From positions 496,001 to 560,000 of the forward strand of contig CM121342.1 in NCBI GenBank assembly GCA_051530055.1: a stretch of 64,000 nt of DNA. Reading direction: 5' to 3'. Position numbers and translations under genes: made by a program. The DNA is from Neoechinorhynchus agilis (Eukaryota > Acanthocephala). The notes beneath the pieces were generated by a model. The model ran no database searches and was not told the origin of the DNA. It saw only the letters and a program-made list of their open reading frames with translations. Numbering within the stretch: the stretch's first letter is position 1; every line of letters starts with the position of its first letter. Shown here piece after piece: positions 15,422-29,300 of the stretch.

Positions 15422-15853
15422 GGTGTTCATTCGCATGATCGTATACGTGAACCTGTTGGTATTAATTCATCTTTTTATATTCATTGTCCTTTTGGTATTC
15501 ATGTAACTCTTGTTATTGCTTCACATAATGGTATTCGTTCGTGTGTTAGTATTCGTGTACCTCATGGTGTTCATTCGCATGATCGTATACGTGAACCTGT
15601 TGGTATTAATTCATCTTTTTATATTCATTGTCCTTTTGGTATTCATGTAACTCTTGTTATTGCTTCACATAATGGTATTCGTTCGTGTGTTAGTATTCGT
15701 GTACCTCATGGTGTTCATTCGCATGATCGTATACGTGAACCTGTTGGTATTAATTCATCTTTTTATATTCATTGTCCTTTTGGTATTCATGTAACTCTTG
15801 TTATTGCTTCACATAATGGTATTCGTTCGTGTGTTAGTATTCGTGTACCTCAT
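15422..15853 (+). repeat. Three consecutive identical consensus units of the satellite
   Basis: Reading these 432 bases gives three copies of the 144-bp unit with no difference between them. They serve as the reference for the family. Within each unit a nonamer of the type GGTATTCAT recurs every 18 bp at unit positions 1, 19, 37, 55, 73, 91, 109 and 127, in the forms GGTATTCAT, GTTATTGCT, GGTATTCGT, AGTATTCGT, GGTGTTCAT, CGTATACGT, GGTATTAAT and TATATTCAT. Pairs of 18-mers form four 36-bp subunits (A to D), each starting GGTRTT. By direct comparison of the consensus, B and C match at 26 of 36 positions, B and D at 23, A and B at 21. Identity between neighbouring units points to recent local homogenisation here. 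Confidence 0.9.
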
Positions 15854-18800
15854 GGTGTTCATTAGCATGATCGTATACGTGAACCTGTTGGTATTAATTC
15901 ATCTTTTTATATTCATTGTCCTTTTGGTATTCATGTAACTCTTGTTATTGCTTCACATAATGGTATTCGTTCGTGTGTTAGTATTCGTGTACCTCATGGT
16001 GTTCATTCGCATGATCGTATACGTAAACCTGTTGGTATTAATTCATCTTTTTATATTCATTGTCCTTTTGGTATTCATGTAACTCTTGTTATTGCTTCAC
16101 ATAATGGTATTCGTTCGTGTGTTAGTATTCGTACCTCATGGTGTTCGCATGATCGTATACGTGAACCTGTTGGTATAATTATCTTTTATATTCATTGTCT
16201 TTTGGTATTCATGTAACTCTTGTTATTGCTTCGCATAATGGTGGTCGTTCGTGTGTTAGTATTCGTGTACCTCATGGTGTTCATTAGCATGATCGTATAC
16301 GTGAACCTGTTGGTATTAATTCATCTTTTTATATTCATTGTCCTTTTGGTATTCATGTAACTCTTGTTATTGCTTCACATAATGGTATTCGTTCGTGTGT
16401 TAGTATTCGTGTACCTAATGGTGTTCATTTGCATGATCGTATACGTGAGCCTGTTGGTATTAATTCATCTTTTTATATTCATTGTCCTTTTGGTATTGAT
16501 GTAACTCTTGTTATTGCTTCACATAATGGTATTCGTTCGTGTGTTAGTATTCGTGTACCTCATGGTGTTCATTCGCATGATCGTATACGTAAACCTGTTG
16601 GTATTAATTCATCTTTATATATTCATTGTCCTTTTGGTATTCATGTAACTCTTGTTATTGCTTCACATAATGGTATTCGTTCGTGTGTTAGTATTCGTGT
16701 ACCCCATGGTGTTCATTCGCATGATCGTATACGTGAACCTGTTGGTATTAATTCATCTTTTATAATCATTGTCCTTTTGGTATTCATGTAACTCTTGTTA
16801 TTGCTTCACATAATGGTATTCGTTCGTGTGTTAGTATTCGTGTACCTCATGGTGTTCAATCGCATGATCGTATACGTAAACCTGTTGGTATTAATTCATC
16901 TTTTTATATTCATTGTCCTTTTGGTATTCATGTAACTCTTGTTATTCCTTCACATAATGGTATTCGTTCGTGTGTTAGTATTCGTGTACCTCATGGTGTT
17001 GGTTCGCATGATCGTATACGTGAACCTGTTGGTAATAATTTATCTTTTTATATTCATTGTCCTTTTGGTATTCATGTAACTCTTGTTATTGCTTCGCATA
17101 ATGGTGGTCGTTCGTGTGTTAGTATTCGTGTACCTCATGGTGTTCATTAGCATGATCGTATACGTGAACCTGTTGGTATTAATTCATCTTTTTATATTCA
17201 TTGTCCTTTTGGTATTCATTTAACTCTTGTTATTGCTTCATATAATGGTATTCGTTCATGTGTTGGTATTCGTGTACCTAATGGTGTTCATTTGCATGAT
17301 CGTATACGTGAGCCTGTTGGTATTAATTCATCTTTTTATATTCATTGTCCTTTTGGTATTGATGTAACTCTTGTTATTGCTTCACATAATGGTATTCGTT
17401 CGTGTGTTAGTATTCGTGCACCTCATGGTGATCATTCGCATGATCGTATACGTAAACCTGTTGGTATTAATCCATCTTTATATATTCATTGTCCTTTTGG
17501 TATTCATGTAACTCTTGTTATTGCTTCACACAATGGTATTCGTTCGTGTGTTAGTATTCGTGTACCCCATGGTGTTCATTCGCACGATCGTATACGTGAA
17601 CCTGTTGGTATTAATTCAAATTTTATAATCATTGTCCTTTTGGTATTCATGTAACTCTTGTTATTGCTTCACATAATGGTATTCGTTCGTGTGTTAGTAT
17701 TCGTGTACCTCATGGTGTTCATTCGCATGATCGTATACGTGAACCTGTTGGTATTAATCCATCTTTTTATATTCATTGTCCTTTTGGTATTAATGTAACT
17801 CTTGTTGTTGCTTCACATAATGGTATTCGTTCGTGTGTTAGTATTCGTGTACCTCATGGTGTTCAATCGCATGATCGTATACGTAAACCTGTTGGTATTA
17901 ATTCATCTTTTTATAATCATTGTCTTTTGGCATTCATGTAACTCTTGTTATTGCTTCACATAATCGTATTCGTTCGTTTGTTAGTATTCGTGTACCTCAT
18001 GGTGTTCATTCGCATGATCGTATACGTAAACCGGTTGGTATTAATTCATCTTTTTATATTCATTGTCCTTTTGGTATTCATGTAACTCTTGTTATTGCTT
18101 CACACAATGGTATTCGTTCGTATGTTAGTATTCGTGTACCACATGGTGTTAACTCGTATGATAGTATACGTGAACCTGTTGGTATTAATTCATCTTTTTA
18201 TATTCATTGTCCTTTTGGTATTCATGTAACTCTTGTAATTGCTTCACATAATGGTATTCGTTCGTGTGTTAGTATTCGTGTACCTCATGGTGTTCACTCG
18301 CATGATCGTATACGTGAACCTGTTATCGATGATCGTATAACCGTTGGTATTAATTCATCTTTTTATATTCATTGTCCTTTTGGTATTCGTAACTCTTGTT
18401 ATTGCTTCACATAATGGTATTCGTTCGTGTGTTAGTATTCGTGTACCCATGGTGTTCATTCGCATGATCGTATACGTAACCTGTTGGTATTAATTCATCT
18501 TTTTATATTCATTGTCCTTTTGGTATTATGTTTGCTTCACATAATGGTATTCGTTCGTGTGTTAGTATTCGTGTACCTCATGGTGTTCAATCGCATGATC
18601 GTATACGTAAACCTGTTGGTATTAATTCATCTTTTTATATTCATTGTCCTTTTGGTATTCATGTAACTCTTGTTATTGCTTCACATAATGGTATTCGTTC
18701 GTGTGTTAGTATTCGTGTACCTCATGGTGTTCATTCGCATGATCGTATACGTGAACCTGTTGGTATTAATTCATCTTTTTATATTCATTGTCCTTTTGGT

Positions 18801-21800
18801 ATTCATGTAACTCTTGTTATTGCTTCGCATAATGGTGGTCGTTCGTGTGTTAGTATTCGTGTACCTCATGGTGTTCATTAGCATGATCGTATACGTGAAC
18901 CTGTTGGTATTAATTCATCTTTTTATATTCATTGTCCTTTTGGTATTCATGTAACTCTTGTTATTGCTTCACATAATGGTATTCGTTCGTGTGTTAGTAT
19001 TCGTGTACCTCATGGTGTTCATTTGCATGATCGTATACGTGAACCTGTTGGTATTAATTCATCTTTTTATATTCATTGTCCTTTTGGTATTCATGTAACT
19101 CTTGTTATTGCTTCACATAATGGTATTCGTTCGTGTGTTAGTATTCGTGTACCTCATGGTGTTCATTCGCATGATCGTATACGTGAACCTGTTGGTATTA
19201 ATTCATCTTTTTATAATCATTGTCCTTTTGGTATTGATGTAACTCTTGTTATTGCTTCACATAATGGTATTCGTTCGTGTGTTAGTATTCGTGCACCTCA
19301 TGGTGATCATTCGCATGATCGTATACGTAAACCTGTTGGTATTAATCCATCTTTATATATTCATTGTCCTTTTGGTATTCATGTAACTCTTGTTATTGCT
19401 TCACACAATTGTATTCGTTCGTGTGTAAGTATTCGTGTACCTCATGGTGTTCACTCGCATGATCGTATACGTAAACCTGTTAGTATTAATTCATCTTTTT
19501 ATATTCATTGTCCTCTTGTTATTCATGTAACTCTTGTTATTGCTTCACATAATGGTATTCGATCGTGTGTTAGTATTCGTGTACCTCATGGTGTTCATTA
19601 GCATGATCGTATACGTGAACCTGTTGGTATTAATCCATCTTTTTATATTCATTGTCGTTTTGGTATTCATGTAACTCTTGTTATTGCTTCACATAATGGT
19701 ATTCGTTCGTGTGTTAGTATTCGTGTACGTGATGGTTTTCACTCGAATGATCCTATACGTAAACCTGCTCGCATTAATCCATCTTTTTATATTCATTGTC
19801 CTTTTGGTATTCATGTGACTCTTGTTATTGCTTCGCATAATGGTATTCGTTCGTGTGTTAGTATTCGTGTACCTCATGGTGTTCAATCGCATGATCGTAT
19901 ACGTAAACCTGTTGGTATTAATTCATCTTTTTATATTGATTTTCTTTTTGGTATTCATGTAACTCTTGTTATTCCTTTACATAATGGTATTCGTTCGTGT
20001 GTTAGTATTCGTGTACCTCATGGTGTTTATTCGAATGATCGTATACATGAACCTGTTGGTATTAATTCATCTTTTTATGTTCACTGTCCTTTTGGTATTC
20101 ATGTAACTCTTGTTATTGCTTCACATAATTGTATTCGTTCGTGTGTTAGTATTCGTGTACCTCATGGTGTTCACTCGCATGATCGTATACGTAAACCTGT
20201 TGGTATTAATTCATCTTTTTATATTCATTGTCCTTTTGGAATTCATTTAACTCTTGTTATTGCTTCATATAATGGTATTCGTTCATGTGTTGGTATTCGT
20301 GTACCTAATGGTATTCATTTGCATGATCGTATACGTGAGCCTGTTGGTATTAATTGATCTTTTTATATTCATTGTCCTTTTGGTATTGATGTAACTCTTG
20401 TTATTGCTTCACATAATGGTATTCGTTCGTGTGTTAGTATTCGTGTACCTCATGGTGATCATTCGCATGATCGTATACGTAAACCTGTTGGTATTAATCC
20501 ATCTTTATATATTCATTGTCCTTTTGGTATTCATGTAACTCTTGTTATTGCTTCACACAATGGTATTCGTTCGTGTGTTAGTATTCGTGTACCCCATGGT
20601 GTTCATTCGCACGATCGTATACGTGAACCTGTTGGTATTAATTCCAATTTTATAATCATTGTCCTTTTGGTATTCATGTAACTCTTGTTGTTGCTTCACA
20701 TAATGGTATTCGTTCGTGTGTTAGTATTCGTCTACCTCATTGTGTTCAATCGCATGATCGTATACGTGAACCTGTTGGTATTAATTCATCTTTTTATAAT
20801 CATTGTCTTTTGGCATTCATGTAACTCTTGTTATTGCTTCACATAATCGTATTCGTTCGTTTGTTAGTATTCGTGTACCTCATGGTGTTCATTCGCATGA
20901 TCGTATACGTAAACCGGTTGGTATTAATTCATCTTTTTATTTTCATTGTCCTTTTGGTATTCATGTAACTCTTGTTATTGCTTCACACAATGGTATTCGT
21001 TCGTATGTTAGTATTCGTGTACCTCATGGTGTTAACTCGTATGATAGTATACGTGAACCTGTTGGTATTAATTCATCTTTTTATATTCATTGTCCTTTTG
21101 GTATTCATGTAACTCTTGTAATTGCTTCACATAATGGTATTCGTTCGTGTGTTAGTATTCGTGTACCTCATGGTGTTAACTCGCACGATCGTATACGTGA
21201 ACCTGTTGGTATTAATTAATCTTTTTATATTCATTGTCCTTTTGGTATTATAGCAACTCTTATTATTGCTTCACATAATGGTATTCGTTCGTCTGTTAGT
21301 ATTCGTGTACCTCATGGTGATCATTCGCATGATCGTATACGTAAACCTGTTGGTATTAATTCATCTTTTTTTATTCATTGTCCTTTTGGTATTAATGTAA
21401 CTCTTGTTATTGCTTAACATAATGGTATTCGTTCGTATTAGTATTCATGTACCTTGTAGTGTTCATTCGAATGATCGTATACATGAACCTGTTAATATTA
21501 ATTCATCTTTTTATGTTCATTGTCCTTTTGGTATTCATGTAACTCTTGTTATTGCTTCACATAATTGTATTCGTTCGTGTGTTAGTATTCGTGTACCTCA
21601 TGGTGTTCACTCGCATGATCGTATACGTAAACCTGTTGGTATTAATTCATCTTTTTATATTCATTGTCCTTTTGGTATTCATGTAACTCTTGTTATTGCT
21701 TCACATAATGGTATTCGTTCGTGTGTTAGTATTCGTGTACCTGATGGTGTTCATTCGCATGATCGTATACGTGAACTTGTTGGTATTAATTCATCTTTTT

Positions 21801-24800
21801 ATATTCATTGTCCTTTTGGTATTGATGTAACTCTTGTTATTGCTTCACATAATGGTATTCGTTCGTGTGTTAGTATTCGTGTACCTCATGGTGATCATTC
21901 GCATGATCGTATACGTAAACCTGTTGGTATTAATCCATCTTTATATATTCATTGTCCTTTTGGTATTCATGTAACTCTTGTTATTGCTTCACACAATGGT
22001 ATTCGTTCGTGTTTTAGTATTCGTGTACCCCATGGTGTTCATTCGCATGATCGTATACGTTAAACGTGTTGGTATTAATTCAAATTTTATAATCATTGTC
22101 CTTTTGGTATTCATGTAACTCTTGTTATTGCTTCACATAATGGTATTCGTTCGTGTGTTAGTATTCGTGTACCTCATGGTGTTCACTCGCATGATCGTAT
22201 ACGTAAACCTGTTGGTATTAATTCATCTTTTTATAATCATTGTCCTTTTGGTATTCATGTAACTCTTGTTATTGCTTCACATAATGGTATTCGTTCGTGT
22301 GTTAGTATTCGTGTACCTCATGGTGTTCATCCGCATGATCGTATAGGTGAACCTGTTGGTATTAATTCATCTTTTTATATTCAATGTCCTTTTGGTATTC
22401 ATGTAACTCTTGTTATTGCTTCACACAATGGTATTCGTTCGTGTGTTAGTATTCGTGTACCCCATGGTGTTCATTCGCATGATCGTATACGTGAACCTGT
22501 TGGTATTAATTCATCTTTTTATAATCATTGTCCTTTTGGTATTCATGTTACTCTTGTTATTGCTTCACATAATGGTATTCGTTCGTGTGTTAGTATTCGT
22601 GTACCCCATGGTGTTCATTCGCATGATCGTATACGTGAACCTGTTTGTATTAATTCATCTTTTTATAATCATTGTCCTTTTGGTATTCATGTAACTCTTG
22701 TTATTGCTTCACATGATGGTATTCGTTCGCGTGTTAGTATTCGTGTACCTCATGGTGTTGGTTCGCATGATCGTATACGTGAACCTGTTGGTATTAATTC
22801 ATCTTTTTATATTCATTATCCTCTTGGTATTCATGTAACTCTTGTTATTGCTTCACATAATGGTATTCGTTCGTGTGTTAGTATTCGTGTACCTCATGGT
22901 GTTCACTCGAATGATCGTATGCGTGAACCTGTTGGTACTAATTCATCTTTTTATATTAATTGTCCTTTTGGTATTAATGTAACTCTTGTTATTGCTTCAC
23001 ATAATGGTATTCGTTCGTGTGTTAGTATTCGTGTACCTCATGGTGTTCATTCGCATGATCGAATACGTAAACCTGTTGGTATTAATCCATCTTTTTATAT
23101 TCATTGTCCTTTTGGTATTCATGTAACTCTTGTTATTGCTTCAAATAATGGTATTCGTTCGTGTGTTAGTATTCGTGTACCTCATGGTGTTGGTTCGCAT
23201 GATCGTATACGTGAACCTGTTGGTATTAATTCATCTTTTTATATTCATTATCCTCTTGGTATTCATGTAACTCTTGTTATTGCTTCACATAATTGTATTC
23301 GTTCGTGTGTTAGTATTCGTGTACCTCGTGGTGTTCACTCGCATGATCGAATACGTAAACCTGTTGGTATTAATTCATCTTTTTAAATTCATTGTCCTTT
23401 TGGTATTAATGTAACTCTTGTTATTGCTTCACATAATGGTATTCGTTCGTTTGTTAGTATTCGTGTACCTCATGGTGTTAACTCGCACGATCGTATACGC
23501 GAACCTGTTGGTATTAATTCATCTTTTCATATTCATTGTCCTTTTGGTATTCATGTAACTCTTGTTATTGCTTGACATAATGGTATTCGTTCGTGTGTTA
23601 GTATTCGTTTACCTCATGGTGTTCATTCGCATGATCGTGTACGTAAACCTGTTGGTATTAATCGATCTATTTATATTCTTTGTCCTTTTGGTATTCATGT
23701 AACTCTTGTTATTGCTTCACATAATGGTATTCGTTCGTGTTTTAGTATTCGTGTACCTCATGGTGTTAACTCGCACGATGGTATACGTGAACCTGTTGGT
23801 ATTAACTCATCTTTTTATATTCATTGTCCTTTTGGTATTATTGCAACTCTTATTATTGCTTCACATAATGGTATTCGTTCGTGTGTTAGTATTCGTGTAC
23901 CTCATGGTGATTATCCGCATGATCGTATACGTAAACCTGTTGGTATTAATCCATCTTTTTATATTCATTGTCCTTTTGGTATTCATGTAACTATTGTTAT
24001 TGCGTCAAATAAGGGTATTCGTTCGTGTGTTAGTATTCGTGTACCTCATGGTGTTCACTCGAATGATCGTATACGTGAACCTGTTGGTATTAATTCATCT
24101 TTTTATATTCATTGTCCTTTTGGTATTCATGTAACTCTTGTTATTGCTTCATATAATGGTATTTGTTCATGTGTTTGTATTCGTGTACCTAATGGTGTTC
24201 ATTTGCATGATCGTATACGTGAGCCTGTTGGTATTAATTCATCTTTTTATATTCATTGTCCTTTTGGTATTGATGTAACTCTTGTTATTGCTTCACATAA
24301 TGGTATTCGTTCGTGTGTTTGTATTCGTGTACGTCATGATGTTAACTCGTATGATAGTATACGTGAACCTGTTGGTATTAATTCATCTTTTTATATTCAT
24401 TGTCCTTTTGGTATTCATGTAACTCTTTTAATTGCTTCACATAGTGGTATTCGTTCGTGTGTTAGTATTCGTGTACCTAATGGTGTTCATTCGAATGATC
24501 GTATACGTAAACCTGTTGGTATTAATCCATCTTTATATATTCATTGTTTTTCTGGTATTCATGTAACTCTTGTTATTGCTTCACACAATGGTATTCGTTC
24601 GTGTGTTAGTATTCGTGTACCCCATGGTGTTCATTCGCACGATCGTATACGTGAACCTGTTGGTATTAATTCAAATTTTATAATCATTGTCCTTTTGGTA
24701 TTCATGTAACTCTTGTTATTGCTTCACATAATGGTATTCGTTCGTGTGTAAGTATTCGTGTACCTCATGGTGTTCATTCGCATGATCGTATACGTGAACC

Positions 24801-24974
24801 TGTTGGTATTAATCCATCTTTTTATATTCATTGTCCTTTTGGTATTCATGTAACTCTTGTTGTTGCTTCACATAATGGTATTCGTTCGTGTGTTAGTATT
24901 CGTGTACCTCATGGTGTTCAATCGCATGATCGTATACGTAAACCTGTTGGTATTAATTCATCTTTTTATAATCA

Positions 24975-26399
24975 TTGTCTTTTGGCATTCATGTAACTCT
25001 TGTTATTGCTTCACATAATGGTATTCGTTCGTTTGTTAGTATTCGTGTACCTCATGGTGTTCATTCGCATGATCGTATACGTAAACCTGTTGGTATTAAT
25101 TCATCTTTTTATATTCATTGTCCTTTTGGTATTCATGTAACTCTTGTTATTGCTTCACACAATGGTATTCGTTCGTATGTTAGTATTCGTGTACCTCATG
25201 GTGTTAACTCGTATGATAGTATACGTGAACCTGTTGGTATTAATTCATCTTTTTATATTCATTGTCCTTTTGGTATTCATGTAACTCTTGTAATTGCTTC
25301 ACATAATGGTATTCGTTCGTGTGTTAGTATTCGTGTACCTAATGGTGTTCACTCGAATGATCGTATACGTGAACCTGTTGGTATTAATTCATCTTTTTAT
25401 TTTAATTGTCCTTTTGGTATTCGTGTAACTCTTGTTATTGCTTCACATAATGGTATTCGCTCGTGTGTTAGTATTCGTGTACCTCATGGTGTTAACTCGC
25501 ACGATCGTATACGTGAACCTGTTGGTATTAATTCATCTTCTTATATTCATTGTACTTTTGGTATTATTGCAACTCTTATTATTGCTTCACATAATGGTAT
25601 TCGTTCGCTTGTTAGTATTCGTGTACCTCATGGTGATAATTCGCATGATCGTATACGTGAACCTGTTGGTATTAATTCATCTTTTTATTTTAATTGTCCT
25701 TTTGGTATTCGTGTAACTCTTGTTATTGCTTCACATAATGGTATTCGCTCGTGTGTTAGTATTCGTGTACCTCATGGTGTTAACTCGCACGATCGTATAC
25801 GTGAACCTGTTGGTATTAATTCATCTTTTTATATTCATTGTCCATTTGCTATTCATGTAACTCTTGTTATTGCTTCACATAATGGTATTCGTTCTTGTGT
25901 TAGTATTCGTGTACCTCATGGTGTTCACTCGAATATTCGTATACGTAAACCTGCCGGTATTAATCCATCTTTTTATATTCATTGTCCTTTTGGTATTCAT
26001 GTAACTCTTGTTATTGCTTCACATAATGGTATTCGTTCGTATGTTAGTATTCGTGTACCTCATGGTGTTAACTCGTATGATAGTATACGTGAACCTGTTG
26101 GTATTAATTCATCTTTTTATATTCATTGTCCTTTTGGTATTCATGTAACTCTTGTAATTGCTTCACATAATGGTATTCGTTCGTGTGTTAGTATTCGTGT
26201 ACCTAATGGTGTTCACTCGAATGATCGTATACGTGAACCTGTTGGTATTAATTCATCTTTTTATTTTAATTGTCCTTTTGGTATTCATGTAACTCTTGTT
26301 ATTGCTTCACATAATGGTATTCGCTCGTGTGTTAGTATTCGTGTACCTCATGGTGTTAACTCGCACGATCGTATACGTGAACCTGTTGGTATTAATTAA
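24975..26399 (+). other. Longest open frame in the satellite (474 codons), not called as a gene
   Basis: About 9.9 consecutive units stay in frame here without a stop. The translated 48-residue unit consists of four 12-residue blocks such as GIRSCVSIRVPH, and Ile or Val sits at every sixth position because of the 18-bp substructure. Against a coding role: the frame has no ATG (the unit encodes no Met in this frame) and opens with TTG; neighbouring units are closed by the recurrent TAG variant or by 1- and 2-bp indels; and many differences between units change the amino acid. The open frame is what a 144-bp period gives when its consensus lacks a stop in one frame. Confidence 0.85.
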
Positions 26400-29300
26400 T
26401 CTTTTTATATTCATTGTCCTTTTGGTATTATTGCAACTCTTATTATTGCTTCACATAATGGTATTCGTTCGTCTGTTAGTATTCGTGTACCTCATGGTGA
26501 TCATTCGCATGATCGTATACGTAAACCTGTTGGTATTAATTCATCTTTTTTTATTCATTGTCCTTTTGGTATTAATGTAACTCTTGTTATTGCTTCACAT
26601 AATGGTATTCGTTCGTGTTAGTATTCATGTACCTTGTAGTGTTCATTCGAATGATCGTATACATGAACCTGTTGGTATTAATTCATCTTTTTATGTTCAC
26701 TGTCCTTTTGGTATTCATGTAACTCTTGTTATTGCTTCACATAATAGTATTCGTTCGTGTGTTAGTATTCGTGTACCTCATGGTGTTCACTCGCATGATC
26801 GTATACGTAAACCTGTTGGTATTAATTCATCTTTTTATATTCATTGTCCTCTTGGTATTCATGTAACTCTTGTTATTGCTTCACATAATGGTATTCGATC
26901 GTGTGTTAGTATTCGTGTACCTCATGGTGTTATTTAGCATGATCGCATACGTGAACCTGTTGGTATAAATTCATCTTTTTATATTCATTGTCCTTTTGGT
27001 ATTATTGCAACTCTTATTATTGCTACACATAATGGTATTCGTTCGTGTGTTAGTATTCGTGTACGTGATGGTTTTCACTCGAATGATCCTATACGTAAAC
27101 CTGCTCGCATTAATCCATCTTTTTATATTCATTGTCCTTTTGGTATTCATGTAACTCTTGTTATTGCTTCACATAATGGTATTCGTTCGTGTGTTAGTAT
27201 TCGTGTACCTCATGGTGTTAACTCGCATGATCGTATACGTGAATCTGTTGGTATTAATTCATCTTTTTATATTCATTGTCCTTTTGGTATTCATGTGACT
27301 CTTGTTATTGCTTCGCATAATGGTGGTCGTTCGTGTGTTAGTATTCGTGTACCTCATGGTGTTCATTAGCATGATCGTATACGTGAACCTGTTGGTATTA
27401 ATTCTTCTTTTTATATTCATTGTCCTTTTGGTATTCCTGTAACTCTTGTTATTGCTTCACATAATGGTATTCGTTCGTGTGTTAGTATTCGTGTACCTCA
27501 TGGTGTTCATTCGCATGATCGTATACGTAAACCTGTTGGTATTAATCGATCCTTTTATATTCTTTGTCCTTTTGGTATTCATGTAACTCTTGTTATTGCT
27601 TCACATAATGGTATTCGTTCGTGTGTTAGTATTGGTGTACATCATGGTGTTAACTCGCACGATCGTATACGTGAACCTGTTGGTATTAATTAATCTTTTT
27701 ATATTCATTGTCCTTTTGGTATTAATGTAACTCTTGTTATTTCTTCACACAATGGTATTCGTTCGTGTGTTAGTATTCGTGTACCTTATGGTGTTCATTC
27801 GCATGATCGTATACGTAAACCTGTTTGTATTAATCCATCTTTTTATATTCATTGTCCTTTTGGTATTATTGCAACTCTTATTATTGCTTCACATAATGGT
27901 ATTCGTTCGTGTGTTAGTATTCGTGTACCTCATGATGATTATTCGCATGATCGTATACGTAAACCTGTTGGTATTAATCCATCTTTTTATATTCATTGTC
28001 CTTTTGGTATTCATGTAACTCTTTTTATTGCGTCAAATAATGGTATTCGTTCGTGTGTTAGTATTCGTGTACCTCATGGTGTTCACTCGAATGATCGTAT
28101 ACGTGAACCTGTTGGTATTAATTCATCTTTTTATATTCATTGTCCTTTTGGTATTCATGTAACTCTTGTTATTGCTTCATATAATGGTATTCGTTCATGT
28201 GTTGGTATTCGTGTACCTAATGGTGTTCATTTGCATAATCGTATACGTGAGCCTGTTGGTAGTAATTCATCTTTTTATATTCATTGTCTTTTTGGTATTG
28301 ATGTAACTCTTGTTATTGCTTCACATAATGGTATTCGTTCGTGTGTTAGTATTCGTGTACGTCATGATGTTACCTCGCATGATCCTATACGTAAACCTGC
28401 TCGCATTAATCCATCTTTTTATATTCATTGTCCTTTTGGTATTCATGTAACTCTTGTTATTGCTTCACATAATGGTATTCGTTCGTGTGTTAGTATTCGT
28501 GTACCTCATGGTGTTAACTCGCATGATCGTATACGTGAACCTGTTGATATTAATTCATCTTTTTAAATTCATAGTCCATTTGCTATTCATGTAACTCTTG
28601 TTATTGCTTCACATAATGGTATTCGTTCTTGTGTTAGTATTCGTGTACCTCATGGTGTTCACTCGAATGATCGTATACGTAAACCTGCCGGTATTAATCC
28701 ATCTTTTTATATTCATTGTCCTTTTGGTACTCATGTAACTCTTGTTATTGCTTCACATAATGGTATTCGTTCGTATGTTAGTATTCGTGTACCTCATGGT
28801 GTTAACTCGTATGATAGTATACGTGAACCTGTTTGTATTAATTCATCTTTTTTTATTCATTGTCCTTTTGGTATTAATGTAACTCTTGTTATTGCTTCAC
28901 ATAATGGTATTCGTTCGTGTTAGTATACATGTACCTTGTAGTGTTCATTCGAATGATCGTATACATGAACCTGTTGGTATTAATTCATCTTTTTATGTTC
29001 ACTGTCCTTTTGGTATTCATGTAACTCTTGTTATTGCTTCACATAATGGTATTCGTTCGTGTGTTAGTATTCGTGTACCTCATGGTGTTAACTCGCATGA
29101 TCGTATACGTGAACCTGTTGGTATTAATTCATCTTTTTATATTCATTGTCCTTTTGGTATTCATGTGACTCTTGTTATTGCTTCGCATAATGGTGGTTGT
29201 TCGTGTGTTAGTATTCGTGTACCTAATGGTGTTCATTTGCATGATCGTATACGTGAGCCTGTTGGTATTAATTCATCTTTTTATATTCATTGTCCTTTTG

